Assembly: GCF_050467285.1 (NCBI RefSeq)
Contig: NZ_JBCMUN010000005.1
Span: 310,001 to 374,000 of the forward strand
DNA length: 64,000 nucleotides
Origin: Paenibacillus_E oryzisoli_A
GTDB lineage: Bacteria; Bacillota; Bacilli; Paenibacillales; NBRC-103111
Direction: 5' to 3'
Each line of letters opens with the position of its first letter. Position 1 is the stretch's first letter. The notes beneath the pieces were generated by a model. That model ran no database searches. It saw only the letters and a list, made by a program, of their open reading frames with translations, and was not told the origin of the DNA. Position numbers and translations under genes: made by a program. Positions 1-8,841 of the stretch are shown here, piece after piece.

Positions 1-561
1 GACGATAGAAACATACACAAACAGCTTGAGCATGTAATTCTGCGTCGCTTCCAAAGACTGCAGCGATTGATAGACCAACGTCGCGCCTGCAGGTACGCCC
101 TGGAGGTTATACAGCGGCACCGCGACGACGAGGTACTCCGTGCCGCTGCCGAATCGTTTCGTCGCCGAATTAACCGTCTTCTTAAGCGTTTTGCCGGAGA
201 ACACCTCCTGCAGCTCGGCCTGCGTAAAGAAATCCGACACGTGGAAATCGATTAACGTGCTCCCCGGGGTGTCTGGAATGACCATCTCTTTGCCTTCCAG
301 ATTCACGACCAGCAAGCGCGCATCCTGGAAACTGAGCAGTTCATTGCTCAGCTCATAGAACTGCTCATTGTACATATGCTGCGTCGCTTCTGACGAAAAC
401 TTCGACGCCATGGCGCGCAGGCTTTCCTGTTGATCTTTGGCCTGCGAGAAATAATTTTCCAAATAATTGACAAGAAAAAAGCCCAGTATGAGCAAAACGA
501 CTCCAACCAGGCCAATAATGGTCAACCACAGTTTACCTACAACACTTCTAAGAATAAACAC
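1..561 (-). CDS. resE: Sensor histidine kinase ResE, N-terminal part (cut by window edge)
   Basis: Membrane sensor kinase that would phosphorylate ResD. Only about the first 187 codons are present. A GTG start at 561 overlaps the resD stop by one base (TAGTG). The first 30 residues hold a transmembrane helix (LWLTIIGLVGVVLLILGFF), followed by an extracytoplasmic domain and the beginning of a second hydrophobic segment (KLFVYVSIV) at the window edge. HAMP, PAS and kinase domains lie outside the window. The assignment rests on tight coupling to resD and on the resABCDE order; the sensor domain alone is not diagnostic. Confidence 0.85.
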   Translation of the reverse strand, partial: MFILRSVVGKLWLTIIGLVGVVLLILGFFLVNYLENYFSQAKDQQESLRAMASKFSSEATQHMYNEQFYELSNELLSFQDARLLVVNLEGKEMVIPDTPGSTLIDFHVSDFFTQAELQEVFSGKTLKKTVNSATKRFGSGTEYLVVAVPLYNLQGVPAGATLVYQSLQSLEATQNYMLKLFVYVSIV

Positions 562-1274
562 TATTTCGGCACCTCGAGCTTATAGCCTACGCCCCATACA
601 GTCGTAATCATGGCGGCGGCATCCGGGGATACTTTGTTTAATTTTTCACGCAAACGCTTGACGTGCGTATCGACGGTCCGCAGATCGCCGAAAAACTCGT
701 AATTCCACACATCCTTAAGCAGTTCTTCGCGGGAGAACACTTTATCCGGCGACACCGCCAAGTAGTGAAGCAGTTCGTACTCCTTTGGCGTCAACGCCAC
801 TTCCTGCCCAGCCGCAGTCACGCGGTGCGCATCGTGCTCAATCACAAGATTCGGGAACACGATATTGTTGCTCGAGCTCGCATCCTTCGATAAGTACGCC
901 GTCGCCGAGGAGCGGCGAAGAATCGCCTTCACCCGATAGATCACTTCGCGTGGCGAGAACGGCTTGACGACATAATCGTCGGCCCCGACTTCAAAGCCGC
1001 TGACGCGGTTGGTCTCTTCGCCTTTCGCTGTCAGCATAATGACCGGCGTCGATTTTACCTGGCGCAGACGGGAGCACACTTCGATGCCGTCGATGCCCGG
1101 CAGCATCACGTCCAGCAGCACGAGATCGAAGTCGGTGTCCGTCGCCATGCGCAGCGCGGTTTCGCCGTCTTCGGCTTCTTCGATCGCATAGCCTTCTTTT
1201 TCCAGGTACATTCGAAGCAAGCGGCGGATCCGTTCCTCATCATCCACAACGAGAATACTAGGTTTCATTTCCAT
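561..1274 (-). CDS. resD: Response regulator ResD, OmpR/PhoB family
   Basis: DNA-binding response regulator of the redox/oxygen-limitation two-component system ResDE. The receiver domain covers about residues 6-120, with an acidic pocket at D11-D12, the phospho-acceptor D55 in LLDVMLPG and the conserved K of VVKPFSPRE. A winged-helix output domain follows (about 140-235, ending TVWGVGYKLE). I chose the ATG at 1274 (MEMKPS); a GTG one codon upstream is equally possible, behind AAGGAGAAGG. It is the fourth gene of resABCDE, 48 bases after resC. In Bacillus this regulator controls anaerobic and cytochrome biogenesis genes. Confidence 0.93.
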   Translation of the reverse strand: MEMKPSILVVDDEERIRRLLRMYLEKEGYAIEEAEDGETALRMATDTDFDLVLLDVMLPGIDGIEVCSRLRQVKSTPVIMLTAKGEETNRVSGFEVGADDYVVKPFSPREVIYRVKAILRRSSATAYLSKDASSSNNIVFPNLVIEHDAHRVTAAGQEVALTPKEYELLHYLAVSPDKVFSREELLKDVWNYEFFGDLRTVDTHVKRLREKLNKVSPDAAAMITTVWGVGYKLEVPK

Positions 1275-1322
1275 CACTCGTCACATCCTTCTCCTTAAAA
1301 TGTCCGAACCATTTATGTTACC

Positions 1323-2582
1323 TTAAACGCCTGCATAGGAGTGGAGACCCGCAATGACCAGGTTCACCCCGACAAGTGTAAACATCACGACGATAAATCC
1401 GATAACGGACAGCCATGCCGATTTCTTGCCCTGCCAGCCTTTGGATAAACGCAAATGCAGGAAGACCGCATAGAACAGCCAAGTAATGAGCGCCCATACT
1501 TCTTTGGGGTCCCAGCCCCAGAAACGGCCCCATGCCTCTTGCGCCCAAATCATAGCAAAGATCAGCGCCCCGAGCGTAAAGATCGGATAACCGATCGCAA
1601 TAGCCCGATAAGAGATTTCATCCAGATCTTCCGGATCCATACCTTTAACCGCCGTTCCAATGGAAGCGCCCAGCGGCTTCCGGGTTACGAGTCTAGCTAG
1701 GCCGTATAGAATAAGACCGCCAAGCACTGACCAGATCACCGTGTTCAGCTTACGTCCGGCACTTGCCCCTTCCATCCAGGAAGGCGCCGTAAAGAGCGGC
1801 TCCTTCATGCCGAGGAAAGGCTTCATTTCCACCACTTTCGTATCGTAAGGCTTCACGATCGGCGGCAGCACATACGTCTCATTGACTTGATTCGTGACTT
1901 GCGCACCCTGCGCGTCTGTCGAGATCACGTCTTTGACGAAAGTCGCCTTGTAGCCACTGCCATTGAAGGTAAAAATGGAGGCAATGAAGGCAACCAGCAT
2001 CAGAATGAAGAACAGAGTCAGCTCAAGTCCCCTTTGCTCGCGCTTATCTGATTTGGACGTTCCTTCATAATTCACGGAGCGAAGCAGGTACATCAGGCCG
2101 CCTGCGAAACCTACAGCGAAAAACGCTTCGCCTGTGGCGGCTGTCGTTACGTGGATCTTGAGCCAGTAGCTTTGCAGCGCCGGAATCAGCGGCTGCACTT
2201 CACTTGGGAACACCGAAGCATAAGCAATAATGATAAAACCGACCGGTAGCGCGAACACGCCAAGCACCGGTGTACGATAAATCAGATACACGATCAGAAA
2301 CGCGCACATGATCATCATACCAAGGAAGGTCATGAATTCATACATGTTGGACGTTGGAATATGTCCACCTTCTGCCCATCGGGTAAAAAAGAACGTCACG
2401 TGACAGGCAAAACCGACCACGGAGGTCAGAAAGGCGACAAATCCCCACTGCTTCATATGTTTCTCAGGATCACGGTTGCTCCAGCGTTTGCCGGTAATCG
2501 CAAGAACGAACAACAAGAAAGCAAGCAAGTAAACAAAAAATGCGATTAATAAAAACGTACTGCTAACAGAGTTTACGTTCAC
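1323..2582 (-). CDS. resC: Cytochrome c biogenesis protein ResC (CcsA/CcsB-type haem handling protein)
   Basis: Polytopic membrane protein that, with ResB, forms the System II haem export and cytochrome c ligation complex. About eight hydrophobic helices are visible, and the tryptophan-rich haem-binding WWD motif (WGRFWGWDPKEVWALITW) lies near residues 350-370, as expected for the family. A large periplasmic-type loop lies at about 200-280. The GTG start overlaps the resB stop (GTGA) and is preceded by GGAGG within the end of resB, so the two are translationally coupled. Length 419 aa is normal for the family. Confidence 0.92.
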   Translation of the reverse strand: MNVNSVSSTFLLIAFFVYLLAFLLFVLAITGKRWSNRDPEKHMKQWGFVAFLTSVVGFACHVTFFFTRWAEGGHIPTSNMYEFMTFLGMMIMCAFLIVYLIYRTPVLGVFALPVGFIIIAYASVFPSEVQPLIPALQSYWLKIHVTTAATGEAFFAVGFAGGLMYLLRSVNYEGTSKSDKREQRGLELTLFFILMLVAFIASIFTFNGSGYKATFVKDVISTDAQGAQVTNQVNETYVLPPIVKPYDTKVVEMKPFLGMKEPLFTAPSWMEGASAGRKLNTVIWSVLGGLILYGLARLVTRKPLGASIGTAVKGMDPEDLDEISYRAIAIGYPIFTLGALIFAMIWAQEAWGRFWGWDPKEVWALITWLFYAVFLHLRLSKGWQGKKSAWLSVIGFIVVMFTLVGVNLVIAGLHSYAGV

Positions 2583-4240
2583 CTCTGGGTTCCTCCATTT
2601 GCTAATGATTTCGGTGAAATCTCAATCTCGTTTTTCATCAAGGCTGCGGCGACCTCACTGCGGAAGCCGAACCAGTTTTTATTCGTATGCCCCCCCAGGG
2701 TCAGTCTGCCGTCGTCAATGCGGATCCAAATGCGGCGGTGCTGCCAGTAGAAGCCCATAATGACGCCGATCATAAAGATCGCAGCGCCTACCCAGATGTA
2801 CGGCATCGCTTTATCGACGCGAATGTTCAGGTACGTCGTGTAATTCGCGAATTTCACGCCTTCCATGGAGCCGACGGCGATTTTCAGCTTTTTGCTCATC
2901 TCACCATTAATCGTATCTTGGGAAAACGTCTCTTGATCAATTTGACGCGGGAAGTACATATAAGGCTCGCCATTATCCGCCAGTCCAGGCCCCGTGATGC
3001 TGAAAATAAACGCTGGCGCATTTGGCTCGTTGGATTTGGAAATCGGCTGACCGTTCTCGATGCCAAACTCGGGATAGTAGCCTTTCAGCTTGAGCTTATA
3101 AGGTCCCACCTGATACTCGTCCTTCGGATTCGTCATCGGCAGCTCGAACGAACCATAGCTCTCCCCTGTCACCGGATTGCTGAGCGTCGGTTTCACCGAA
3201 ATCAAGAGCGGCGACACTTTATAATTAAATTGATACGCTTGCAAACCTTTGTAATCTAACGGATGATTGACCAAAATATCGGAACGGTGCACTTCTTCGA
3301 GCACAGGCTCCTTCGTCGCATCATCGCAATTCGCTGTACAGTGGTACAACACGGCCTGCGTTTCGTACGTTTTCGGGACGATTTGCCCTTTTTCCTTGAT
3401 GCTTTCCGGCAATTCTTTATCGTCGTACAGCGTGAGCGTGAACTTCTCGTTCTTGATGTAGTAAGACGTATGCGGGATCGGCTTCGTCTCGCCTTCCAGA
3501 ATGCCCATATATTGATCCATGTGCCACCCTGGGATACTGCGCATCAGGACGCCGATCAGAAAAATAATAAGTCCGATGTGGTTGATATAAGGGCCCCAGC
3601 GGCTGAATCGATATTTCTCGGCAAGCAGCGCCGAGCCGTCCGTATGTACGCGGTAATACTTCTTCTTCAGCAACTCGCCCATCTTGCTTGTCCATACCAC
3701 TGCGTCGCTACCTGCCGGAAGCTCTGTCGTAAGCGTCACGTTCTGCCGGGTCAGGAAGTTCAAGTGTTTGCGAATTTGCTGCTTGGACAGCGCCCGGTAA
3801 AGCGGAAGCACGCGGTCAAGGGAACAAATGACAAGCGATGTCCCGATCATGAAGAGCAGCGTAATGAACCACCATGAACTGAATGTATGCGAGAGGCCGA
3901 GGGCGTAGTAAATCTTGCCGAGTGTCCCGTAATTGTCCGTGTAATACTGGACCGGGTCCATATCCAGAAACGTATTCTCTTGCGGATAGATGGTGCCGAC
4001 AGCCGAAGCGAGGAGCGTAAACACGATGATCCATACCGCTATTTTTACCGAAGAAAAGAAATTCCAGACTTTATCCAGAATGGAAGGATTGGATTTCTGG
4101 GAGCGGCGCGCCATCCCGTCATACCGCATCTCCAGAATATCGCGTCCGTCCGCATCGATCAGCGGGTTGCCGCAGGATTCGCAAAGCGTTGTACCTGTCG
4201 GGTTCTGATGCCCGCAGTCGCATTTTGTATTGTAAAACAT
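2579..4240 (-). CDS. resB: Cytochrome c biogenesis protein ResB
   Basis: Partner of ResC in System II cytochrome c maturation; thought to bring reduced apocytochrome and haem together on the outer face of the membrane. It has three hydrophobic helices in the N-terminal half (about 75-95, 120-145, 215-235), a large extracytoplasmic domain (about 240-480) and a last helix near 485-505. The N-terminus carries a zinc-ribbon-like arrangement (C7, C9, C20, C23) not needed for the known activity. Start ATG at 4240 follows GGGAGG. Its stop overlaps the resC start. Length 553 aa. Confidence 0.92.
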   Translation of the reverse strand: MFYNTKCDCGHQNPTGTTLCESCGNPLIDADGRDILEMRYDGMARRSQKSNPSILDKVWNFFSSVKIAVWIIVFTLLASAVGTIYPQENTFLDMDPVQYYTDNYGTLGKIYYALGLSHTFSSWWFITLLFMIGTSLVICSLDRVLPLYRALSKQQIRKHLNFLTRQNVTLTTELPAGSDAVVWTSKMGELLKKKYYRVHTDGSALLAEKYRFSRWGPYINHIGLIIFLIGVLMRSIPGWHMDQYMGILEGETKPIPHTSYYIKNEKFTLTLYDDKELPESIKEKGQIVPKTYETQAVLYHCTANCDDATKEPVLEEVHRSDILVNHPLDYKGLQAYQFNYKVSPLLISVKPTLSNPVTGESYGSFELPMTNPKDEYQVGPYKLKLKGYYPEFGIENGQPISKSNEPNAPAFIFSITGPGLADNGEPYMYFPRQIDQETFSQDTINGEMSKKLKIAVGSMEGVKFANYTTYLNIRVDKAMPYIWVGAAIFMIGVIMGFYWQHRRIWIRIDDGRLTLGGHTNKNWFGFRSEVAAALMKNEIEISPKSLANGGTQR

Positions 4241-4272
4241 GATGACCTCCCTGCCTTAAACGAACTTGCGAA

Positions 4273-4806
4273 TTAAGATTTGCCAACCAGACCGATTAAT
4301 GTTTCCTCAATAAAGCTTTCGGTCATTTGGCCAATTTTTTTCACAGCGACCTTACCGTCTTTCCCGATAAAGAACGTTGTCGGATAGTCCATGACGCCGT
4401 ACGCTCTCCGAACCTCCTCGTTCGCGTCGAGCAGCACGGGCAGATTCAACTTGTATTGATCCATAAAGCCTTGAACCGTCACTTTATTTTTGTCGATATT
4501 CACTTCCAGGAAAACGACGCCTTTGGAGGCCCATTTATCGTACTGTTTCTGAAGATCCGGCATTTCTTCTTTGCACGGCGGACAGAACGTCCCCCAGAAA
4601 TTAATCAGCACCGGCTGACCTTTATATTCCGACAATTCATGCGTCTTGCCATCCAAGCCAACCAAAGAGAAGTTGAGCGCCTTATCCCCCTCTTGAGGGT
4701 ACTTCTTGCCGCTGGAAGCGGATAAATTTGTAATAATCGTAAACACGCCAATAATGAGCACGACGGCAAAAATCCCGATCTGTACCCATTTCTTATGTCG
4801 ACCCAC
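4273..4806 (-). CDS. resA: Membrane-anchored thiol-disulfide oxidoreductase ResA
   Basis: Extracytoplasmic thioredoxin-like protein that reduces the haem-binding cysteines of apocytochrome c before ligation by ResBC. An N-terminal signal anchor (about residues 8-28) is followed by an AhpC/TSA-type thioredoxin fold with the active site FCPPCKEE (C75, C78) and the cis-Pro segment YPTTFFIG. A GTG start at 4806 is preceded by GAAGGTGA. First gene of the res cluster, 32 bases before resB. The related spore protein StoA is possible by sequence alone, but the operon position favours ResA. Confidence 0.9.
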   Translation of the reverse strand: MGRHKKWVQIGIFAVVLIIGVFTIITNLSASSGKKYPQEGDKALNFSLVGLDGKTHELSEYKGQPVLINFWGTFCPPCKEEMPDLQKQYDKWASKGVVFLEVNIDKNKVTVQGFMDQYKLNLPVLLDANEEVRRAYGVMDYPTTFFIGKDGKVAVKKIGQMTESFIEETLIGLVGKS

Positions 4807-4875
4807 GAAAGAATCACCTTCACTTTTTGGACAATGTTATTTTTTCCATCATTTATACCCTTATTATAACGAAAA

Positions 4876-4900
4876 GAAGGCCAATTCTTATTGGCCTTTT
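4876..4900 (-). terminator. Intrinsic terminator after rluB
   Basis: Minus-strand hairpin GGCCAAT / ATTGGCC with a four-base loop (AAGA), followed by TTCTTTTC. The last rluB codons and its TAA stop form part of the stem, so the terminator starts inside the gene. It separates the dacB-spmAB-rluB block from resA. Confidence 0.75.
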
Positions 4901-5634
4901 TGAACGTTATGTGACTTGAGCGCCTCGTTTCGCAGCTCTTCGACTTCTTTCGGCGTCAGATGCCGATACTTGGCTCTCGGCAGCCCCGTCAGGAAGATCG
5001 GTCCGAACTTGACGCGCTTCAGCTTGACGACAGGAAATGAAATCGCCTCGAACATCCGTCTGACCTGCCTGTTGCGGCCTTCGTAAATCGTAATCTGAAT
5101 AACCGATTCCTTCTTATCCGGATTCACGTCTGCATACTCGACTTCGGCAGGCGCCGTCATGCCGTCTTCTAACTGTATGCCCATTTTGAGCTTGTCTAAT
5201 AACGAGCCGTGTGGAACACCTTTGACTGTCGCCAAATACGTCTTGGGCACGTGATGCTTCGGATGGGTAAGCAAATGCGCAAACTCCCCGTCGTTCGTGA
5301 GCAGGAGCAGCCCTTCCGTATCGTAATCGAGCCGTCCGACCGGGTATACCCGCTCTTTGATCCCCGGTAAATAGTCAGTCACCACTTTGCGGCCGCCCGG
5401 ATCCGTCGCACTCGTGATCACGCCCTTCGGCTTGTTCAGCATCACATAAATCTTCTGCTGCTGTCCGATCGCCCGGCCGTCCACTTTAATCTCATCTTCC
5501 TCTGTATTTACTTTCACACCCAGCGTCGTGACCACTTCTCCGTTCACCTGGACACGGCCCGCCAAGATGATTTCTTCACATTTGCGGCGGGAAGCAATTC
5601 CCGCTTCCGCTAATACTTTTTGCAGTCTTTCCAT
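4888..5634 (-). CDS. rluB: Large-subunit rRNA pseudouridine synthase, RluB/RsuA family
   Basis: Isomerises a uridine of 23S rRNA to pseudouridine. An S4 RNA-binding domain occupies residues 1-60 (ERLQKVLAEAGIASRRKCE). The catalytic domain follows with GRLDYDTEGLLLLTND, in which D103 is the expected nucleophile, and the RQVRRMFEA motif near 190. 248 aa is normal. The start ATG follows GAGGTGA. It lies between spmB and resA, the same place as B. subtilis ypuL/rluB. The exact target uridine cannot be read from sequence. Confidence 0.93.
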   Translation of the reverse strand: MERLQKVLAEAGIASRRKCEEIILAGRVQVNGEVVTTLGVKVNTEEDEIKVDGRAIGQQQKIYVMLNKPKGVITSATDPGGRKVVTDYLPGIKERVYPVGRLDYDTEGLLLLTNDGEFAHLLTHPKHHVPKTYLATVKGVPHGSLLDKLKMGIQLEDGMTAPAEVEYADVNPDKKESVIQITIYEGRNRQVRRMFEAISFPVVKLKRVKFGPIFLTGLPRAKYRHLTPKEVEELRNEALKSHNVQKGQ

Positions 5635-5696
5635 TGTCCGCTTTCACCTCATGCTTATGATAACGGACTTAACGGCAAATCACAAGGGTAAGGCGG

Positions 5697-6233
5697 TCAG
5701 GCCCCGAAAACAAGATAGCAAATGATGATCGAAGCGATAAATCCGACAGCGTCCGAGATCAGGCCGACCTTGAGGGCGTAGCCCGCTTTGCGAATGCCGA
5801 TGGCGCCAAAATAGACGGTAATCACGTACAACGTCGTATCCGTGCTGCCCTGCACGGTGGAAGCGATGCGCCCGATCATCGAATCGGGGCCGAATTGTTC
5901 GATAAGGTCGGTGGTGAACGCCAGCGAGCCCGCCCCTGTAATGGGGCGGAGAATCGCCAGCGGCAGCACCTCCGTCGGTACGCCGATGCGTTCAAAGAAC
6001 GGCCGCATCCAGCCGATGACGAAATCCATCGCGCCCGAAGCGCGAAAGACGGAGATCGCCACCATCATGCCGACGAGATGGGGAATGATTTTGACCGCTG
6101 TATCGAAGCCGTCCTTCGCTCCTTCCACGAACGATTCGTAGACAGGCACTTTGCGATAAGCGGCATACAGCGGAATAAATACGATCATAACGGGAATCGC
6201 CCAGGCCGAAATGAGGGAAACGATGCCATACAT
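5697..6233 (-). CDS. spmB: Spore maturation protein SpmB
   Basis: Integral membrane nucleoside-recognition (Gate) family protein which, together with SpmA, is needed for full dehydration and heat resistance of the spore core in Bacillus. It shows four to five hydrophobic segments and the family-typical stretch FIGWMRPFFERIGVPTEVLPLAILRPITGAGSL. 178 aa, normal length. The start follows AAAGGATG seven bases downstream of spmA. Part of the dacB-spmA-spmB operon, which is mother-cell expressed in B. subtilis. Confidence 0.95.
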   Translation of the reverse strand: MYGIVSLISAWAIPVMIVFIPLYAAYRKVPVYESFVEGAKDGFDTAVKIIPHLVGMMVAISVFRASGAMDFVIGWMRPFFERIGVPTEVLPLAILRPITGAGSLAFTTDLIEQFGPDSMIGRIASTVQGSTDTTLYVITVYFGAIGIRKAGYALKVGLISDAVGFIASIIICYLVFGA

Positions 6234-6239
6234 GGGGGA

Positions 6240-6839
6240 TCATCCTTTCAGCGGAGGGATGGGCGATCGCGAACGCCGATACCAGCGATCCACAAAAATA
6301 GCAACAGCCGTCGAAATGATCGTCGCCATCAGCGTCGTCCCTACGATTTCCGCAGGATTCATGGAATTAAAGTTCATTCGGATCGCGATCAGCGTCGTCG
6401 GAATCAACGTAATACTCGACGTATTAAGCGCCAGAAGCGTACACATCGCCGTGCTTGCCGTATCCTTGTCCGAATTCAGCTTCTGCAGTTCCTGCATCGC
6501 TTTAATTCCCATCGGCGTCGCCGCGTTGCCCAGACCGAGAATGTTCGCGCTCATATTAGACATGATATAGCCGATCGCAGGATGATCTTTCGGAACGCTC
6601 GGGAACAAGAAGCGCACAACCGGCTGCAGCAGTCGGGCCATTTTGCTGAGAATACCGGCGTCTTCCGCAATACGCATCATGCCCATCCAGAAGACGAGGA
6701 CGGAAATCAGACCGAAGCAGACGGTTACACCGCTCTTTGCCCCGTCGAAGGCTGCCTGCGTAACCGCCTCCACATCCCCGTTGATTGCAGCAAACCCGAA
6801 GCCGACCACGATGAAAAATAGCCAAATCCAATTGACCAT
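6240..6839 (-). CDS. spmA: Spore maturation protein SpmA
   Basis: Membrane protein of the nucleoside-recognition family, partner of SpmB in spore core dehydration. Several hydrophobic helices; conserved segments MGMMRIAEDAG, GNAATPMGIKAMQELQ and LALNTSSITLIPTT are typical of SpmA. 199 aa. The ATG follows AGAAGGAGG. It lies 37 bases after dacB and 6 bases before spmB, so it is almost certainly co-transcribed with both. Confidence 0.95.
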   Translation of the reverse strand: MVNWIWLFFIVVGFGFAAINGDVEAVTQAAFDGAKSGVTVCFGLISVLVFWMGMMRIAEDAGILSKMARLLQPVVRFLFPSVPKDHPAIGYIMSNMSANILGLGNAATPMGIKAMQELQKLNSDKDTASTAMCTLLALNTSSITLIPTTLIAIRMNFNSMNPAEIVGTTLMATIISTAVAIFVDRWYRRSRSPIPPLKG

Positions 6840-6876
6840 GGATGTTCCTCCTTCTCTCGGCTATCCGGCAGCGGAA

Positions 6877-8076
6877 TCAATCCGCCCACGGAGAACCGGA
6901 AATACTGAATAAATGCTCGATGAGTGCGCGTATCACAAAGCCGTACTGGGTGTACCATTTTTCCTTATAGGGCTGGCTTGGTTGAAAAGAAAACGAGGAT
7001 TGCGACGGCTTCTCCAGTAAGGGACTGCCTTTCTCGTACATTGGAATCGACTGAATCAGCTTGCCACCAAGGGAAAATTGCACCGTTCCGCGCTCCGCCA
7101 AGCGATAGTTCGTGGACAGCGGATCAGTGAGCTTTGTACGGAAGGTCAGGTTCTCCGCCTCTCCTTCCGCGAGCGGGTACATGAATGTATTGCCGGCGAC
7201 GAAATTCGTTCCTTCAATCGGGTCGCCTTTCTTCACAACCGTTTGCAGCGGGAAATAGGTGAACCCGTATTGCAAAAGCCGGCCGTGATCGGCCCAGTCA
7301 TCCCCATCGTTCAGCGTCACGACGACTAACTGCTGCCCGCCGCGTGTCGCGGATGACACCAGACAGCGTTTGGCAAGCTTGGTGTAGCCGGTTTTCACGC
7401 CATCTGCCCCTTCGAAGAGCGAGAGCATTTTGTTCTTATTCAGCCACGAATAATCCCAAGTCTCGTTTGGATTTGGCACTTTTTTCAGCTTGGTGGAAAC
7501 AATCTCCTGAAACACGTTGTTTTTCAGCGCATACGCGGTCAGCTTGGCCATATCGTTCGGTGAGGAACGATGCCCCTCCCCCTCGTCCAGCCCCGACGGA
7601 TTCGTAAAATGCGAATGATCCATGCCCAGCATCTTCGCTTTCTCATTCATTAAATACACGAAGCCGTCCACACTGCCGCCGATGTGCTCGGCAATGGCCG
7701 TCGCCGCATCGTTGCCGGAACGGAGCATCAAGCCGTACAGCATATCGCGCAGCTTCATTTTCTCGCCCAACTTGAGATAAATGGAAGAGCCTTCTTTGCC
7801 TGCGGCGTTACGGCTCACTGTGACCATATCGTCCAGATTGCCCTCTTCAATCGCGATGATCGCTGTCATAATTTTTGTCAGAGAAGCTATTCGCATAGGC
7901 GTGTCCCCTTTGACGCTATACAGAACCCGCCCGGAGGCCACATCAACGAGGGACGCGCCGACCGCGTTCGTGGAGATGCCCGGCGGAGCCGCCTCCGCTT
8001 TCTCGTACGTCCCCGGTGCCAGCAGCATCCCGAGCAGTGAACAACACACGAGCATATACAACCATTTCGATTTCAT
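6877..8076 (-). CDS. dacB: Sporulation D-alanyl-D-alanine carboxypeptidase DacB (PBP5*-like)
   Basis: Serine DD-carboxypeptidase that trims peptide side chains in the spore cortex. The start at 8076 (MKSKWLYM) is preferred over a longer reading frame because AGGGGGA lies six bases upstream and the product then begins with a signal peptide ending near EAEAA. Active-site motifs: SLTK (S65, K68), SGN (120-122) and KTG (228-230). A C-terminal PBP5-type domain and amphipathic tail follow. First gene of dacB-spmA-spmB, with a sigma-E-like promoter upstream. dacF (22977-24152) is a paralogue in this window. Confidence 0.92.
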   Translation of the reverse strand: MKSKWLYMLVCCSLLGMLLAPGTYEKAEAAPPGISTNAVGASLVDVASGRVLYSVKGDTPMRIASLTKIMTAIIAIEEGNLDDMVTVSRNAAGKEGSSIYLKLGEKMKLRDMLYGLMLRSGNDAATAIAEHIGGSVDGFVYLMNEKAKMLGMDHSHFTNPSGLDEGEGHRSSPNDMAKLTAYALKNNVFQEIVSTKLKKVPNPNETWDYSWLNKNKMLSLFEGADGVKTGYTKLAKRCLVSSATRGGQQLVVVTLNDGDDWADHGRLLQYGFTYFPLQTVVKKGDPIEGTNFVAGNTFMYPLAEGEAENLTFRTKLTDPLSTNYRLAERGTVQFSLGGKLIQSIPMYEKGSPLLEKPSQSSFSFQPSQPYKEKWYTQYGFVIRALIEHLFSISGSPWAD

Positions 8077-8114
8077 TGGAATCCCCCTACGCCTGCGAAC
8101 TTTGGTCCATTGCC

Positions 8115-8132
8115 TGTACAAAACTTTGTACA
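8115..8132. promoter_or_regulatory. Perfect inverted repeat in the dacB leader, possible operator
   Basis: TGTACAAAACTTTGTACA: two 8-base arms (TGTACAAA / TTTGTACA) around a two-base centre. It lies directly downstream of the putative -10 box of dacB, covering the expected transcription start. The geometry fits a dimeric repressor site. No specific regulator is assigned. Confidence 0.4.
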
Positions 8133-8160
8133 AGTATATGCGCGTAGACAGTGGATATGT
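8133..8160 (-). promoter_or_regulatory. Putative sigma-E-type promoter of dacB-spmA-spmB
   Basis: Minus strand reads ACATATC, 13 bases, CATATACT. The -10 element matches the sigma-E consensus CATACAnT at all but one fixed position, and the -35 resembles KMATATT. dacB is sigma-E dependent in B. subtilis. Called by eye. Confidence 0.45.
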
Positions 8161-8199
8161 CGGACAGCGGATATTTGGGGTAGCTGTGAGAGCATGCAT

Positions 8200-8230
8200 A
8201 AATAAAAAAAGCTGCCCACCAAGGGCAGCT
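8200..8230 (-). terminator. Intrinsic terminator after ytfJ
   Basis: Minus strand: GCTGCCC, loop TTGGT, GGGCAGC, then seven T. It lies 16 bases after the ytfJ stop and separates it from dacB. Confidence 0.85.
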
Positions 8231-8245
8231 CGAACGAGACCATAT

Positions 8246-8728
8246 TTAGACAATGAAATTTTGATTCTCGACATTTGTTACGCTGGTAGCGGCGGAAGGC
8301 GTCTTCGCGCCCATTCCCTTCATCATGCCTTGAATCTTGTCAACGACTTGCGGGGCGGAGTCGATGAGACGTTCCAAAATGTGCGTTTGATTGTCAAGCG
8401 GAACAACCTTCACGCCCTGTTTACCAACCACTAGAAACGCAATCGGCGTAATCGACACGCCGCCGCCGCTGCCGCCGCCGAATGGCAGTGCTACCTTGGC
8501 GTTCAGCGAATCCACGCGATTGACAGACGAGCCTTCAATCTCAATTTCAGAGTCAGTCACAAATTCGCTGCCTCCGGCAGCAAAACCGAATCCCACTTTG
8601 CTGATCGGCATAATTACGCTGCCATCCGGTGTTTCAACGGGATCGCCGACAATCGTGTTAACATCGACCATTTCCTTTATGTTTTCCATGGCGACTTTCA
8701 TAAGGCCTTCAATCGGATGTTCGGACAT
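8246..8728 (-). CDS. ytfJ: Spore germination protein YtfJ/GerW family
   Basis: GerW-family spore protein; in Bacillus it is made in the forespore and is needed for proper germination. 160 aa from the ATG at 8728, which follows AAGGAGG with ideal spacing; a longer frame upstream has no such site. Typical family features are the N-terminal HPIEGLMKVAMENIKEMVDVNTIVGDP, a glycine-rich turn GGGSGGG and the VTPIAFLVV-like strand that follows. A sigma-G/F-like promoter and a following terminator indicate a single-gene transcript. Confidence 0.92.
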   Translation of the reverse strand: MSEHPIEGLMKVAMENIKEMVDVNTIVGDPVETPDGSVIMPISKVGFGFAAGGSEFVTDSEIEIEGSSVNRVDSLNAKVALPFGGGSGGGVSITPIAFLVVGKQGVKVVPLDNQTHILERLIDSAPQVVDKIQGMMKGMGAKTPSAATSVTNVENQNFIV

Positions 8729-8802
8729 GTGCAATTCCTCCTTGGCATTTTTTAACCGCTGCATGCGGCCACAATCGACAAAAAACTAACATGGTTCATT
8801 TC

Positions 8803-8832
8803 TAGAATGCCCTTAGAATAATCCCGTTATGT
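8803..8832 (-). promoter_or_regulatory. Putative forespore (sigma-F/G type) promoter of ytfJ
   Basis: Minus strand: ACATA, 18 bases, CATTCTA. The -10 fits the sigma-G pattern CATnmTA exactly and the -35 fits GnATR except the first base. Position, 75 bases before the ytfJ start, is reasonable. Confidence 0.4.
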
Positions 8833-8841
8833 ACATGATTT

